Assembly (NCBI GenBank): GCA_046046245.1 | Contig: JBJOKE010000072.1 | Span: forward strand, 1-21,710 | Reading direction: 5' to 3' | Length of the DNA: 21,710 nucleotides | Source: UBA4615 sp046046245 | GTDB lineage: Bacteria > Pseudomonadota > Gammaproteobacteria > Burkholderiales > Burkholderiaceae_E | Part shown: piece by piece, positions 1-6,195 of the stretch | Numbering within the stretch: the first letter of the stretch is position 1 | Layout of the letters: each line of letters starts with the position of its first letter | Translations under genes and position numbers: made by a program | Notes under the pieces: generated by a model | Seen by the model: the letters and a program-made list of their open reading frames with translations, nothing else | Databases searched by the model: none | What the model was told of the DNA's origin: nothing

Positions 1-168
1 GCGGGCGGACTCGAAGAACTGGGGGTAGGACGCCGGCAGCGAGGCCGCGTTCATGTGGCCGAACATGCCCCCGGGGATCACGCGGCGCGCACGCTCGCGC
101 AGCGCGGCGTCGCGCGGTCGCAGGGCCGCTGCGGAGGACGAGGCTGCATCGGTCTGCACTGCGCTCAT
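1..168 (-). CDS. Class III (PLP-dependent) aminotransferase, N-terminal fragment
   Basis: The first 56 codons of a minus-strand gene that runs off the left edge of the window. The ATG is at 168-166, preceded at a normal distance by a GGGAGA ribosome-binding site (about 177-183). The peptide has a low-complexity Ala/Ser start, then a helix rich in Arg (residues about 20-30) followed by VIPGGMFGHMN and a PxxYPQFF segment. That arrangement is typical of the N-terminus of glutamate-1-semialdehyde-aminomutase-like class III aminotransferases. The PLP-binding lysine and all other catalytic residues lie outside the window, so the family is supported but the substrate is unknown. The gene is divergent from otnK and shares about 100 bases of control region with it, so the two may answer to one regulator. 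Confidence 0.72.
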   Translation of the reverse strand, partial: MSAVQTDAASSSAAALRPRDAALRERARRVIPGGMFGHMNAASLPASYPQFFESAR

Positions 169-184
169 CGCGGATCGTCTCCCT

Positions 185-227
185 TTGACTGCGAACCAGC
201 GTATACGATATATCCTGTACCTACAAT
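185..227. promoter_or_regulatory. Divergent promoter/operator region between aminotransferase and otnK
   Basis: On the plus strand TTGACT (185-190) lies 18 bp before TATATC (209-214). A second -10-like hexamer, TACAAT (222-227), would give otnK a leader of about 38 nt. Between them TATACGATATA (202-212) is an imperfect palindrome of the kind bound by GntR-family regulators, which often control sugar-acid kinase operons. No regulator gene is visible, so the operator reading is inference. Confidence 0.42.
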
Positions 228-271
228 CTCGCGTGCCGCTCCGGCTCCCGGCGCGCGACGAGGAGGCGACG

Positions 272-1546
272 ATGCTGTGGGCAGCCCTGGCGGACGACCT
301 GACCGGCGGTCTCGAGCTCGCGGCGGCGATGGCCGCCGAGGGCCTCGACACCCGCTTCGTCACCGGGCCCGCGGCGGTGGCGGGCTGCGCGGACGCGCAG
401 GCCGTGGTGGTCGCGCAGAAGACGCGCGTGGCCCCGCCGGAAGACGCGCTGCGGGCGTTCGCCGGCGCCGCCGACGCGCTGCTCGCGGCCGGCGCGCCGC
501 GGCTCTTCTTCAAGTACTGCGCAACCTTCGACTCGACCGACCGCGGCAACATCGGCCCCTGCTCGGACCTGCTGCTCGAGCGCAGCGGCGCGGCCGGGAC
601 CGCCTACTGCCCGAGCTTCCCCGAGTACGGCCGCGCGGTCTTCCAGGGTCACCTCTTCGCCGGCGACCGGCTGATCTCGGAATCGCCGAAGCGGCACGAT
701 CCGCTCACGCCGATGACCGACCCCGACCTGGTCCGCGTGCTGCAGCGGCAGACGTCCCGGCACGTGGGGCTCGTCCCGCACGAGGTGGTGCGCGAGGGCG
801 CGGACGCGATCCGGCGCCGGCTCGATGCGCTCGCCGGCGCCGGCGTCCCGCACGCGATCGTCGACGCGATCCATCACGGCGACCTGCGGGCGATCTCGGC
901 CGCGACGGCCGACGACCGCCTGATGACCGGCAACACCTCGATCGCAGCGCACTATCCGGCGCGCTGGCGCGAGCGCGGCCTGTTGCGCGGCGAGGCTGCG
1001 CCGGTACGGCTGCCCGCGGTGGCCGGTCCCGCGGTGGTGCTGGCCGGCAGCTGCGCAGACCGCACGCTCGAGCAGCTGCGGCGCTTCGGCGAGCGGCACC
1101 GGGTCTGGTGGGTCGACCTCGAGGGCATCGACGACGCCGACGCGGCCGCCGACGCGCTCGCCGGACCGGTCGCGCGGGCGATGCACGAGGGCCCGGTGGC
1201 GGTCGCGACCGGCGCCGCGCCGCAGGCCGTGCGGCGCGTGCAGGAGCGGCTCGGGGTGGCGGGCGCCGCCGAACTCGGCGAGCGGCTGCTCGGCGGCCTC
1301 GCGCGGCGCCTGCACGCGGTCGGCGCGCGGCGCTTCCTCGTCGCCGGCGGCGAGACCTCGGGCGCGGTGCTGCAGCACCTCGGCGTCGATCGGTTGCGGG
1401 TCGGGCCGTTCGTCTCGGCCTTCATGCCTGTGGCGGTGGGCGAGGACGCGGCCGGCGAACCGCTCGCGTTCTGCCTGAAGTCCGGCAAGCTCGGCGGGGA
1501 CGATGCGTTCGGGCCGGTGCTCGAACGGATGGCCGAGGGAGGCTGA
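272..1546 (+). CDS. otnK: Four-carbon acid sugar kinase (3-oxo-tetronate kinase, DUF1537 family)
   Basis: 424 residues, the usual length for this family. Predicted to phosphorylate a four-carbon sugar acid such as 3-oxo-tetronate at O4 in the cytoplasm, supplying the substrate for the aldolase encoded next. The N-terminal substrate-binding domain opens with LADDLTGG (residues 7-14), the family's signature DD-x-TG. The C-terminal nucleotide-binding domain carries GGETSGAVLQ and, near the end, LKSGKLGGDDAF, matching the family's conserved glycine-rich KSG segment. The ATG at 272 is chosen because a perfect AGGAGG (261-266) precedes it. The open frame extends further upstream, but the extra residues are Arg-rich and overlap the divergent promoter. 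otnC follows after 1 nt. The exact substrate (erythronate- or threonate-derived) cannot be read from the sequence. The dehydrogenase and isomerase that normally complete the pathway are not in view. Confidence 0.8.
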   Translation: MLWAALADDLTGGLELAAAMAAEGLDTRFVTGPAAVAGCADAQAVVVAQKTRVAPPEDALRAFAGAADALLAAGAPRLFFKYCATFDSTDRGNIGPCSDLLLERSGAAGTAYCPSFPEYGRAVFQGHLFAGDRLISESPKRHDPLTPMTDPDLVRVLQRQTSRHVGLVPHEVVREGADAIRRRLDALAGAGVPHAIVDAIHHGDLRAISAATADDRLMTGNTSIAAHYPARWRERGLLRGEAAPVRLPAVAGPAVVLAGSCADRTLEQLRRFGERHRVWWVDLEGIDDADAAADALAGPVARAMHEGPVAVATGAAPQAVRRVQERLGVAGAAELGERLLGGLARRLHAVGARRFLVAGGETSGAVLQHLGVDRLRVGPFVSAFMPVAVGEDAAGEPLAFCLKSGKLGGDDAFGPVLERMAEGG

Positions 1547-1547
1547 C

Positions 1548-2204
1548 GTGGACGTGAACGCGGAGGCCGCCGCGCGTGCGGCGATCGTCGACGGCTACCG
1601 GGCGCTCGACGCGGCCGGGCTGATGCACGGCAGCGCCGGCAACGTCAGCGCGCGGATGGGCGACACGATGCTGATCACGCCGAGCGGCATCGACGCCGCG
1701 CGGCTCGACGCCGACGGCGTGGTCGCGATGTCGCTGGACGGCGCGGTGCGCGGCGCGGGGCTGCCCTCGAGCGAATGGCGGATGCACGCCGGCGTCTACC
1801 GACGGCACGCCGACGCCGGCGCGATCGTGCACACGCATGCCGATGCCTGCGTGGCGCTCGCCTGCCTGCGGCGCGGGCTCCCCGCCTTCCACTACATGGT
1901 GGCCGGCTTCGGCGGCGACGACGTCCGGTGCTCGCCGTACGCGCCCTTCGGATCGCAGCGGCTCGCCGATCTCGCGGCCGACGCGCTCGACGGGCGCACC
2001 GCGTGCCTGCTCGCGAACCACGGGATGCTCGCCCGCGGCGCCACCGTCGCGGCCGCGGTCTCGGCGACCCGCCGGCTGGAGACGCTGTGCCGGCAGTACC
2101 TGCTCGCGCTCCAGGCCGGCGAGCCGGTGCTGCTGGGCGCCGACGAGATGCGCGAGGTCCATGGGCGCTATGCGGTCTACGGCCGCGGGCCGATGCCGGC
2201 CTGA
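1548..2204 (+). CDS. otnC: Class II aldolase/decarboxylase (3-oxo-tetronate 4-phosphate decarboxylase)
   Basis: 218 residues of the AraD/FucA class II aldolase family, predicted to decarboxylate 3-oxo-tetronate 4-phosphate to dihydroxyacetone phosphate, using zinc. Visible residues: GSAGNVSAR (28-36) and the TPSG phosphate-binding segment (44-47); the catalytic acid Glu76 in SSEWRMH; zinc ligands His95 and His97 (HTH) and His158 (NHGM). The start is a GTG at 1548, with AGGGAGG (1536-1542) five bases upstream inside the end of otnK; a second GTG at 1554 is possible but less well spaced. The 1-nt gap to otnK implies translational coupling. The family also contains fuculose- and ribulose-phosphate enzymes, but the kinase partner favours the OtnC role. 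Confidence 0.8.
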   Translation: MDVNAEAAARAAIVDGYRALDAAGLMHGSAGNVSARMGDTMLITPSGIDAARLDADGVVAMSLDGAVRGAGLPSSEWRMHAGVYRRHADAGAIVHTHADACVALACLRRGLPAFHYMVAGFGGDDVRCSPYAPFGSQRLADLAADALDGRTACLLANHGMLARGATVAAAVSATRRLETLCRQYLLALQAGEPVLLGADEMREVHGRYAVYGRGPMPA

Positions 2205-2278
2205 ACCGCCGGGCTCGGGGGCGTGCGGGCCCGGGGCCGCCGGAGGGGCCGATCGCCCGGTCGCGCCGGCGGAGAGCA

Positions 2279-2284
2279 TAGAAT
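2279..2284 (+). promoter_or_regulatory. -10-like element upstream of cnoX
   Basis: TAGAAT followed by C, placed so that transcription would start near 2291 and give a leader of about 28 nt. No convincing -35 hexamer is visible at 16-18 bp. It belongs to a recurrent set of TAnnATC boxes in this window. Confidence 0.4.
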
Positions 2285-2318
2285 CCGGTGTTCCGCAGCC
2301 GCAGCGCCCGAGCCCGCC

Positions 2319-3173
2319 ATGAGCACCGACACCACCCTCAAGACCTTCCAGGCCGATGTCATCGACGCCTCGATGCAGGTGCCGGTGCTGGTCGACTTCT
2401 GGGCGCCGTGGTGCGGGCCGTGCAAGTCGCTCGGGCCGATGCTCGAGAAGCTCGAGCAGGCCTACGGCGGGCGGTTCAAGCTGGTCAAGGTCGACACCGA
2501 TGCCGAGCAGCAGCTCGCCCAGCACTTCCGCATCCGCTCGATCCCGACGGTCTATGCGTTCGTCAACGGCCAGCCGGTCGACCAGTTCCAGGGCGCGCTG
2601 CCCGAGGGACAGCTGCGCGAGTTCATCGACCGGCTGATGCCGAACCCGTCCGACATCGAGCTCGAGCAGGCTGGCGCCGCGCTCGATCGCGGCGACCAGG
2701 CCGCGGCCGCCGAACACGCGAAGAAGGCGATCGCGCTCGACCCCTCGAACGACTCGGCGCGGCTGCTCTACGCGCAGCTGCTGCTCGCCGACGGCGAACC
2801 GGCCGCCGCGCAGGGGCAGCTCGATGCGCTGTCGGACGCTGCGAAGGCCGATCCGCAGGTGGTGCAGCTGATGGAGCAGGTGGCAGGTGCCGCCGAGGCC
2901 GCGAAGCCGCCGGTGCCGCACGACCTCGCCCACCGCGTGTCCGCGGACCCGGCCGACCTGCACGCGCGGCTCGAGCTCGCCGAGTACTGGATCGAGTACA
3001 AGGACTGGCCGCAGGCGCTCGAGCAGCTGCTGGAGATCGTCCAGCGCGACCGCGCGTTCCAGGAGGACGTCGGCCGCAAGCGGATGGTGCAGGTCTTCGA
3101 GCTGGCGGCGGCGCAGCCGCAGCTGGTCTCGGAGTGGCGGCGCCGGCTGGGCGCGGCGCTGAACGTGCGCTGA
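2319..3173 (+). CDS. cnoX: CnoX/YbbN-type chaperedoxin (thioredoxin domain plus TPR)
   Basis: 284 residues, the usual length of the CnoX (YbbN) family. These cytoplasmic proteins hold unfolding substrates under oxidative (chlorine) stress and hand them to chaperones. Residues 1-108 are a thioredoxin fold with a complete WCGPC active site (31-35) and the cis-proline loop SIPT (74-77). Residues about 112-284 are alpha-helical, with tetratricopeptide-like repeats and the family's C-terminal segment (YWIEYKDWPQALEQLL). The ATG at 2319 aligns with the thioredoxin start; the frame is open upstream but lacks family similarity. No strong Shine-Dalgarno sequence is seen. E. coli CnoX lacks a functional CXXC, whereas this protein keeps both cysteines, so it should also act as a disulfide reductase. 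It appears monocistronic, with its own -10 box. Confidence 0.88.
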   Translation: MSTDTTLKTFQADVIDASMQVPVLVDFWAPWCGPCKSLGPMLEKLEQAYGGRFKLVKVDTDAEQQLAQHFRIRSIPTVYAFVNGQPVDQFQGALPEGQLREFIDRLMPNPSDIELEQAGAALDRGDQAAAAEHAKKAIALDPSNDSARLLYAQLLLADGEPAAAQGQLDALSDAAKADPQVVQLMEQVAGAAEAAKPPVPHDLAHRVSADPADLHARLELAEYWIEYKDWPQALEQLLEIVQRDRAFQEDVGRKRMVQVFELAAAQPQLVSEWRRRLGAALNVR

Positions 3174-3268
3174 CGCGGCGCCGGGCCCGCCGGCCGCCCG
3201 CGCGTCGCGGTGCCGTGCCGGCCGCGTCGACGATACCCCTTCGCCGGCCTCGGCCGCGGTCGCGGGAC

Positions 3269-3274
3269 TACCAT
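3269..3274 (+). promoter_or_regulatory. -10-like element upstream of the mesD-like gene
   Basis: TACCAT followed by C, predicting transcription from about 3281 and a leader of about 29 nt. No clear -35. No riboswitch-like structure was found between this box and the ATG. Confidence 0.38.
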
Positions 3275-3309
3275 CGCGGCCTTTCCGTTCCCGCCCCCGA
3301 GGAGACCGC

Positions 3310-4329
3310 ATGTTCCCCACCACCATCGCCGGCAGCCTGCCCAAGCCCGGTTGGCTCGCCGAGACGAACAAGCTCTGGCCCACCTGGAAGGCCGAGGGGG
3401 CCGAGCTCGCGCAGGCCAAGCGCGACGCGACGCTGCTGTGGCTGAAGGAGCAGGAGGACGCGGGCGTCGACATCGTCACCGACGGCGAGCAGAGCCGGCA
3501 GCACTTCGTGCACGGCTTCCTCGAGGCGGTCGAGGGGATCGACTTCGAGCACAAGGTGAAGATGGGGATCCGTAACAACCGTTACGATGCCATGGTCCCG
3601 CAGGTGGTCGGCCCGCTGCGGCTGAAGGGCCGCGTCCACCAGGCCGAGGCGCGGCTGATGCGCGCCCACACCACGAGGAAGATCAAGTTCACGCTGCCCG
3701 GCCCGATGACGATCGTCGACACCGTGGCCGACGCGCACTACGGCTCGCGCGAGAAGCTCGCGATGGCCTTCGCCGAGCTGCTGAACGAGGAGGCGCGCGC
3801 GCTGCAGGCCGACGGCGTCGACGTGATCCAGTTCGACGAGCCGGCCTACAACGTGTTCATGGAGCACGTGCCGACCTGGGGCATCGCGTCGCTGCACCGC
3901 GCGATCGAGGGCCTGACCTGCACGACCGGTGTCCACATCTGCTACGGCTACGGCATCCAGGCGAACAAGGACTGGAAGACCTCGCTGGGCGACAGGTGGA
4001 CGCAGTACGAGGCCATCTTCCCGGCGCTGGCCGGAAGCCGCATCGACCAGGTCTCGCTCGAGGTCGCGAACAGCCGCATCCCCGATGACGTGCTCGGGAT
4101 GCTGAAGGGCAAGGACGTGCTGGTGGGCGTGATCGACGTCGCGAACGACGCGGTGGAGACGCCCGAGCAGGTCGCCGAGACGATCGGCCGCGCGATGCGC
4201 TACGTGCCGGCCGACCGGATCTTCCCGTGCACGAACTGCGGGATGGCGCCGATGGACCGCGGCATCGCCGCGGCCAAGCTGCGCGCGCTGGTCGAGGGCG
4301 CGCGGCTGGCGGCCGGTCGCGCGAAGTGA
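3310..4329 (+). CDS. mesD: Folate-independent methionine synthase, core-MetE (MesD-like)
   Basis: 339 residues, corresponding only to the C-terminal catalytic barrel of cobalamin-independent methionine synthase. Catalyses methyl transfer to the zinc-bound thiolate of homocysteine. Zinc ligands are recognisable: His209 and Cys211 in HICYGYG, Glu251 in SLEVANS, and Cys310 in the CTNCGM motif (Cys307 adjacent). IQFDEPA (173-179) is the homocysteine-site motif. The opening AGSLPKPGWL and the overall length fit the MesD group as I recall it from Acinetobacter. That group does not use methyltetrahydrofolate and depends on an oxygen-requiring partner, MesX (DUF1852), usually encoded next door. No mesX is visible here. 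The ribosome-binding site is GAGGAGAC (3299-3306), 3 nt from the ATG. Alternative: another epoxyalkane/methylcobamide-type MetE-like transferase, less likely given the match. Confidence 0.8.
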   Translation: MFPTTIAGSLPKPGWLAETNKLWPTWKAEGAELAQAKRDATLLWLKEQEDAGVDIVTDGEQSRQHFVHGFLEAVEGIDFEHKVKMGIRNNRYDAMVPQVVGPLRLKGRVHQAEARLMRAHTTRKIKFTLPGPMTIVDTVADAHYGSREKLAMAFAELLNEEARALQADGVDVIQFDEPAYNVFMEHVPTWGIASLHRAIEGLTCTTGVHICYGYGIQANKDWKTSLGDRWTQYEAIFPALAGSRIDQVSLEVANSRIPDDVLGMLKGKDVLVGVIDVANDAVETPEQVAETIGRAMRYVPADRIFPCTNCGMAPMDRGIAAAKLRALVEGARLAAGRAK

Positions 4330-4415
4330 TGCGGCGCTGAGCGGCTGCGCGATCGCGGCCGCGATCGGCCCGCCGCCGTCGGTCGACCTGGGGTCGAGCG
4401 CCGCGCCGACGCCCC

Positions 4416-4448
4416 AAAGAAAAAGCCCGAACCACGAGGGTTCGGGCT
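4416..4448 (-). terminator. Rho-independent terminator of the predicted sRNA
   Basis: A perfect 10-bp stem AGCCCGAACC/GGTTCGGGCT (4424-4433 and 4439-4448) with a 5-nt loop. Read on the minus strand it is followed directly by TTTTTCTTT (complement of 4416-4424). The plus-strand side lacks a U-run, so it terminates minus-strand transcription. It would also stop read-through from the Bug gene. Confidence 0.88.
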
Positions 4449-4478
4449 GAAACCACCATTTGAGGAGGTGGAGGAGAC
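4416..4478 (-). ncRNA. Predicted small RNA with anti-Shine-Dalgarno motifs (BtsR1-like)
   Basis: A self-contained minus-strand unit of about 63 nt. Its promoter (-35 at 4514-4509, exact 17-bp spacer, -10 at 4491-4486) predicts initiation at about 4479-4478. The RNA would begin GUCUCCUCC, then form a hairpin with stem CCACC/GGTGG (plus-strand arms 4467-4471 and 4453-4457) and the loop UCCUCAAAU. It ends in a strong intrinsic terminator. Both the 5' single-stranded end and the hairpin loop carry CCUCC, complementary to Shine-Dalgarno sequences. This architecture matches my memory of the betaproteobacterial toxic small RNA (BtsR1) found through toxicity of cloned fragments in E. coli. The structure is read directly; family membership is inference. 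Confidence 0.68.
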
Positions 4479-4485
4479 AGACCAG

Positions 4486-4514
4486 ATCCTACACAGGATT
4501 CTGGTGCGACGCAA
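4486..4514 (-). promoter_or_regulatory. Promoter of the predicted sRNA
   Basis: Minus-strand TTGCGT (4514-4509) and TAGGAT (4491-4486) separated by exactly 17 bp; each hexamer is a partial match to the sigma-70 consensus. The -10 box is followed by C, as in most other -10 boxes of this window. It is the best -35/-10 pair I found here. Confidence 0.6.
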
Positions 4515-4521
4515 CATATCC

Positions 4522-4561
4522 CTTCGGGCGATGGTGTCGGAAATGTCCCAACCGCCCGAAG
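4522..4561. repeat. Inverted repeat between the Bug gene and the sRNA promoter
   Basis: CTTCGGGCG (4522-4530) and CGCCCGAAG (4553-4561) form a perfect 9-bp stem around a 22-nt loop. It lies about 110 bp downstream of the Bug stop codon and just upstream of the sRNA -35. No U-run follows on either strand, so it may be a regulator site or a factor-dependent terminator. The rest of 4330-4670 outside this repeat and the sRNA shows no gene I can support; its G+C is visibly lower than its surroundings. Confidence 0.4.
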
Positions 4562-4670
4562 AGCCGCATGGTTGCTTGAGTTGGATGGTCGATTGACCAG
4601 GACAGACGGCCTGTTGCGTTGCAGAATGAAGAACGGCTGGATCCCGATCCGGCCGATCGCGCCGCTCGCC

Positions 4671-5678
4671 TCACTCCGCCACGGCGCCGCTTCGCTTGAC
4701 CGCCTCGGTCCACTTCGCGACATCGCGCCGCAGCAGCTCGGCGAATTGCTGCGGCGAGCCCGCCACCACCTCGAGGCCGAGGCCGGCGAGCTTCTCCTTC
4801 ACGTCGGGCAGCAGCAGCGTGGCGTTGACCTCGCGGGTCAGCGTGGCCGTGATCTCCGGCGGCAGGTTCGGCGGCGCGAGCATCGCCAGCCAGTTGTCGG
4901 CCTCGGCGCCGGCCACGCCGGACTCGGCGAGCGTCGGCAGGTCGGGCAGCGCCGGTGAACGCTTGCTCGAGGCCAGCGCGAGCGCGCGCGCCCGGCCCGA
5001 CCGGATGTGCGGCAGCGAGGTGTTGACGCTGACCGCGGTCATCTGGACCTCGCCGGCGATCAGCGCCTGGATCGCCGGCGCGCCGCCCTTGTAGGGCACG
5101 TGGACCATCTCGAGGTTGCCGGCCGCGTGCAGGAACACGGTCTGCGCGAGGTGCGAGCCGTTGCCGGTGCCGGCCGACGAGAAGGTCAGCTTGCCCGGCT
5201 GCGACTTCGCCAGCGCGACGAACTCCTGCACGGTCTTGGCCGGCACCGACGGGTGCAGCAGCAGCACGGTCGGGAACATCGCCGACAGCGAGACCGGCGT
5301 GAAGTCCTTGAACACGTCGTACTGCAGGCGCGAGCCGTAGAGCTGGGGCGCGATGGCGTGGGTGCCGGTATCGGCGACGACGATCTGGTAACCGTCGGCC
5401 GGCGCGCGCGCGATGCTCGCGCAGGCGATGGTGCCGCCGGCGCCGGTCCGGTTCTCGACGACGACGGACTGGCCGATCCGCTCGGACAGCTTCTGCGCGA
5501 GGATCCGGCCGAAGGCGTCGGAGTTGCCGCCGGCCGCGTGCGGCACGACGATCTTCAGCGGACGTGACGGAAAGGCCTGGGCGCGGGCGGCGCCGGGCGC
5601 GGCGGCGAGCGCCGCGATCGCCGCGAGCGTGCGGCGGCGGGCCGGCGCGGGCGCCCGCGCGGCATCGGGACGGGGCAT
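4671..5678 (-). CDS. Bug-family (TctC-like) tripartite tricarboxylate receptor
   Basis: 335 residues. A periplasmic solute receptor of the Bug family, which captures small carboxylates and related metabolites. An N-terminal export signal with an Arg-Arg-Arg-Thr segment (14-17), a hydrophobic Ala/Leu stretch and an ARA-type cleavage site near residue 33 suggests secretion, possibly by Tat. The mature protein begins with the classic PLKIVVPHAAGGNSD segment, then VVENRTGAGG and the HVPYKGGAPAIQALIAGEVQ segment, all hallmarks of the fold. The ATG at 5678 has GAGGAGAC (5692-5685) upstream. No TctA/TctB membrane genes adjoin it, as is common for the many orphan Bug receptors of Burkholderiales. The ligand cannot be predicted. 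Confidence 0.92.
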   Translation of the reverse strand: MPRPDAARAPAPARRRTLAAIAALAAAPGAARAQAFPSRPLKIVVPHAAGGNSDAFGRILAQKLSERIGQSVVVENRTGAGGTIACASIARAPADGYQIVVADTGTHAIAPQLYGSRLQYDVFKDFTPVSLSAMFPTVLLLHPSVPAKTVQEFVALAKSQPGKLTFSSAGTGNGSHLAQTVFLHAAGNLEMVHVPYKGGAPAIQALIAGEVQMTAVSVNTSLPHIRSGRARALALASSKRSPALPDLPTLAESGVAGAEADNWLAMLAPPNLPPEITATLTREVNATLLLPDVKEKLAGLGLEVVAGSPQQFAELLRRDVAKWTEAVKRSGAVAE

Positions 5679-5732
5679 GGGACGGTCTCCTCGTTGGCGC
5701 ACGGTCCGGATCGGCCGCGACGCGGGACGCCG

Positions 5733-5738
5733 ATGATA
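5733..5738 (-). promoter_or_regulatory. -10-like element upstream of the Bug gene
   Basis: Minus-strand TATCAT followed by C, predicting a start near 5726 and a leader of about 48 nt containing the GAGGAGAC ribosome-binding site. No clear -35. Confidence 0.4.
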
Positions 5739-5805
5739 CGGCGGGTCGCCGGGCGGCGCGGTGCCCGCCGTCGCGCGGGCCGTCGCCTCGCGTCGCGCGT
5801 CGGCC

Positions 5806-6195
5806 TCAGCGCAGCGCGCCGTCGACGTAGAACCAGCGCCCCGCCTCGCGGACGAAGCGGCTGGTCTCGTGCAGCCGCGTGGCGCGGCCGTGCGTGCGGC
5901 AGCGGGCGACGAACTCGACCGTGGCGTGCGCGTCGTCCTGGCGCACGTGCCCACGCACCTCGAGACCGAGCCACTTCGTCGCCGCGTCGAGTTCGAGCAC
6001 CGCGGGGCGGGTCGACGCATGCCAGGTGTCGAGCAGGTAGGGCACGAGGCCGAGCACGTAGGCCGCGTAGCGGGAGCGCATCAGCGACTCGGCGTCAGGG
6101 GCGCCGAGTCGCGCCGGGCCGTCGTGCCAGCGGCCGCAGCAGGCCGCGTAGGCGGCGGGGCGGCCGCAGGGGCAGGGTGGGGCGGGGCGACTCAT
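5806..6195 (-). CDS. ychJ: YchJ-like protein (UPF0225) with SEC-C-type cysteine motif
   Basis: 129 residues. The N-terminus carries a zinc-finger-like cysteine cluster, Cys8, Cys10, Cys19 and Cys20 (CPCG...CCGRWH), typical of SEC-C motifs. It is followed by ESLMRSRYAAYVLG (36-49) and LLDTWHASTRP (54-64), both characteristic of YchJ proteins. The remainder is an NTF2-like fold with WLGLEV and WFYVDG strands. The biochemical function of the family is not established. The ATG (6195-6193) overlaps the stop of the upstream exporter gene in an ATGA arrangement, so translation is coupled. The long open frame upstream of this ATG is the shadow of the exporter gene. Confidence 0.85.
   Translation of the reverse strand: MSRPAPPCPCGRPAAYAACCGRWHDGPARLGAPDAESLMRSRYAAYVLGLVPYLLDTWHASTRPAVLELDAATKWLGLEVRGHVRQDDAHATVEFVARCRTHGRATRLHETSRFVREAGRWFYVDGALR

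Noticed and set aside
3174..3309. Possible cobalamin, SAM or SAH riboswitch upstream of the methionine synthase gene
   Set aside because: The interval is short and I could find no conserved riboswitch core. The leader predicted from the -10 box is only about 29 nt.
1422..3578. Minus-strand open frame of 718 codons opposite otnK, otnC and cnoX
   Set aside because: Arg/Ala/Gly-rich with no domain, and it covers three clearly recognised plus-strand genes.
4424..4448. Same hairpin as a terminator for the mesD-like gene on the plus strand
   Set aside because: Plus-strand sequence after the stem is TGAAACC with no U-run. The A-run lies on the upstream side, so it works for the minus strand.
4416..4660. 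Insertion-sequence remnant as explanation of the low-G+C patch
   Set aside because: No transposase fragment, no paired terminal repeats and no target duplication are visible. Only composition hints at it.
4489..4713. Minus-strand 74-codon open frame overlapping the Bug 3' end and the sRNA promoter
   Set aside because: No ribosome-binding site, an Arg-rich start in the wrong frame of the Bug gene, and no recognisable family. The sRNA reading explains the region better.
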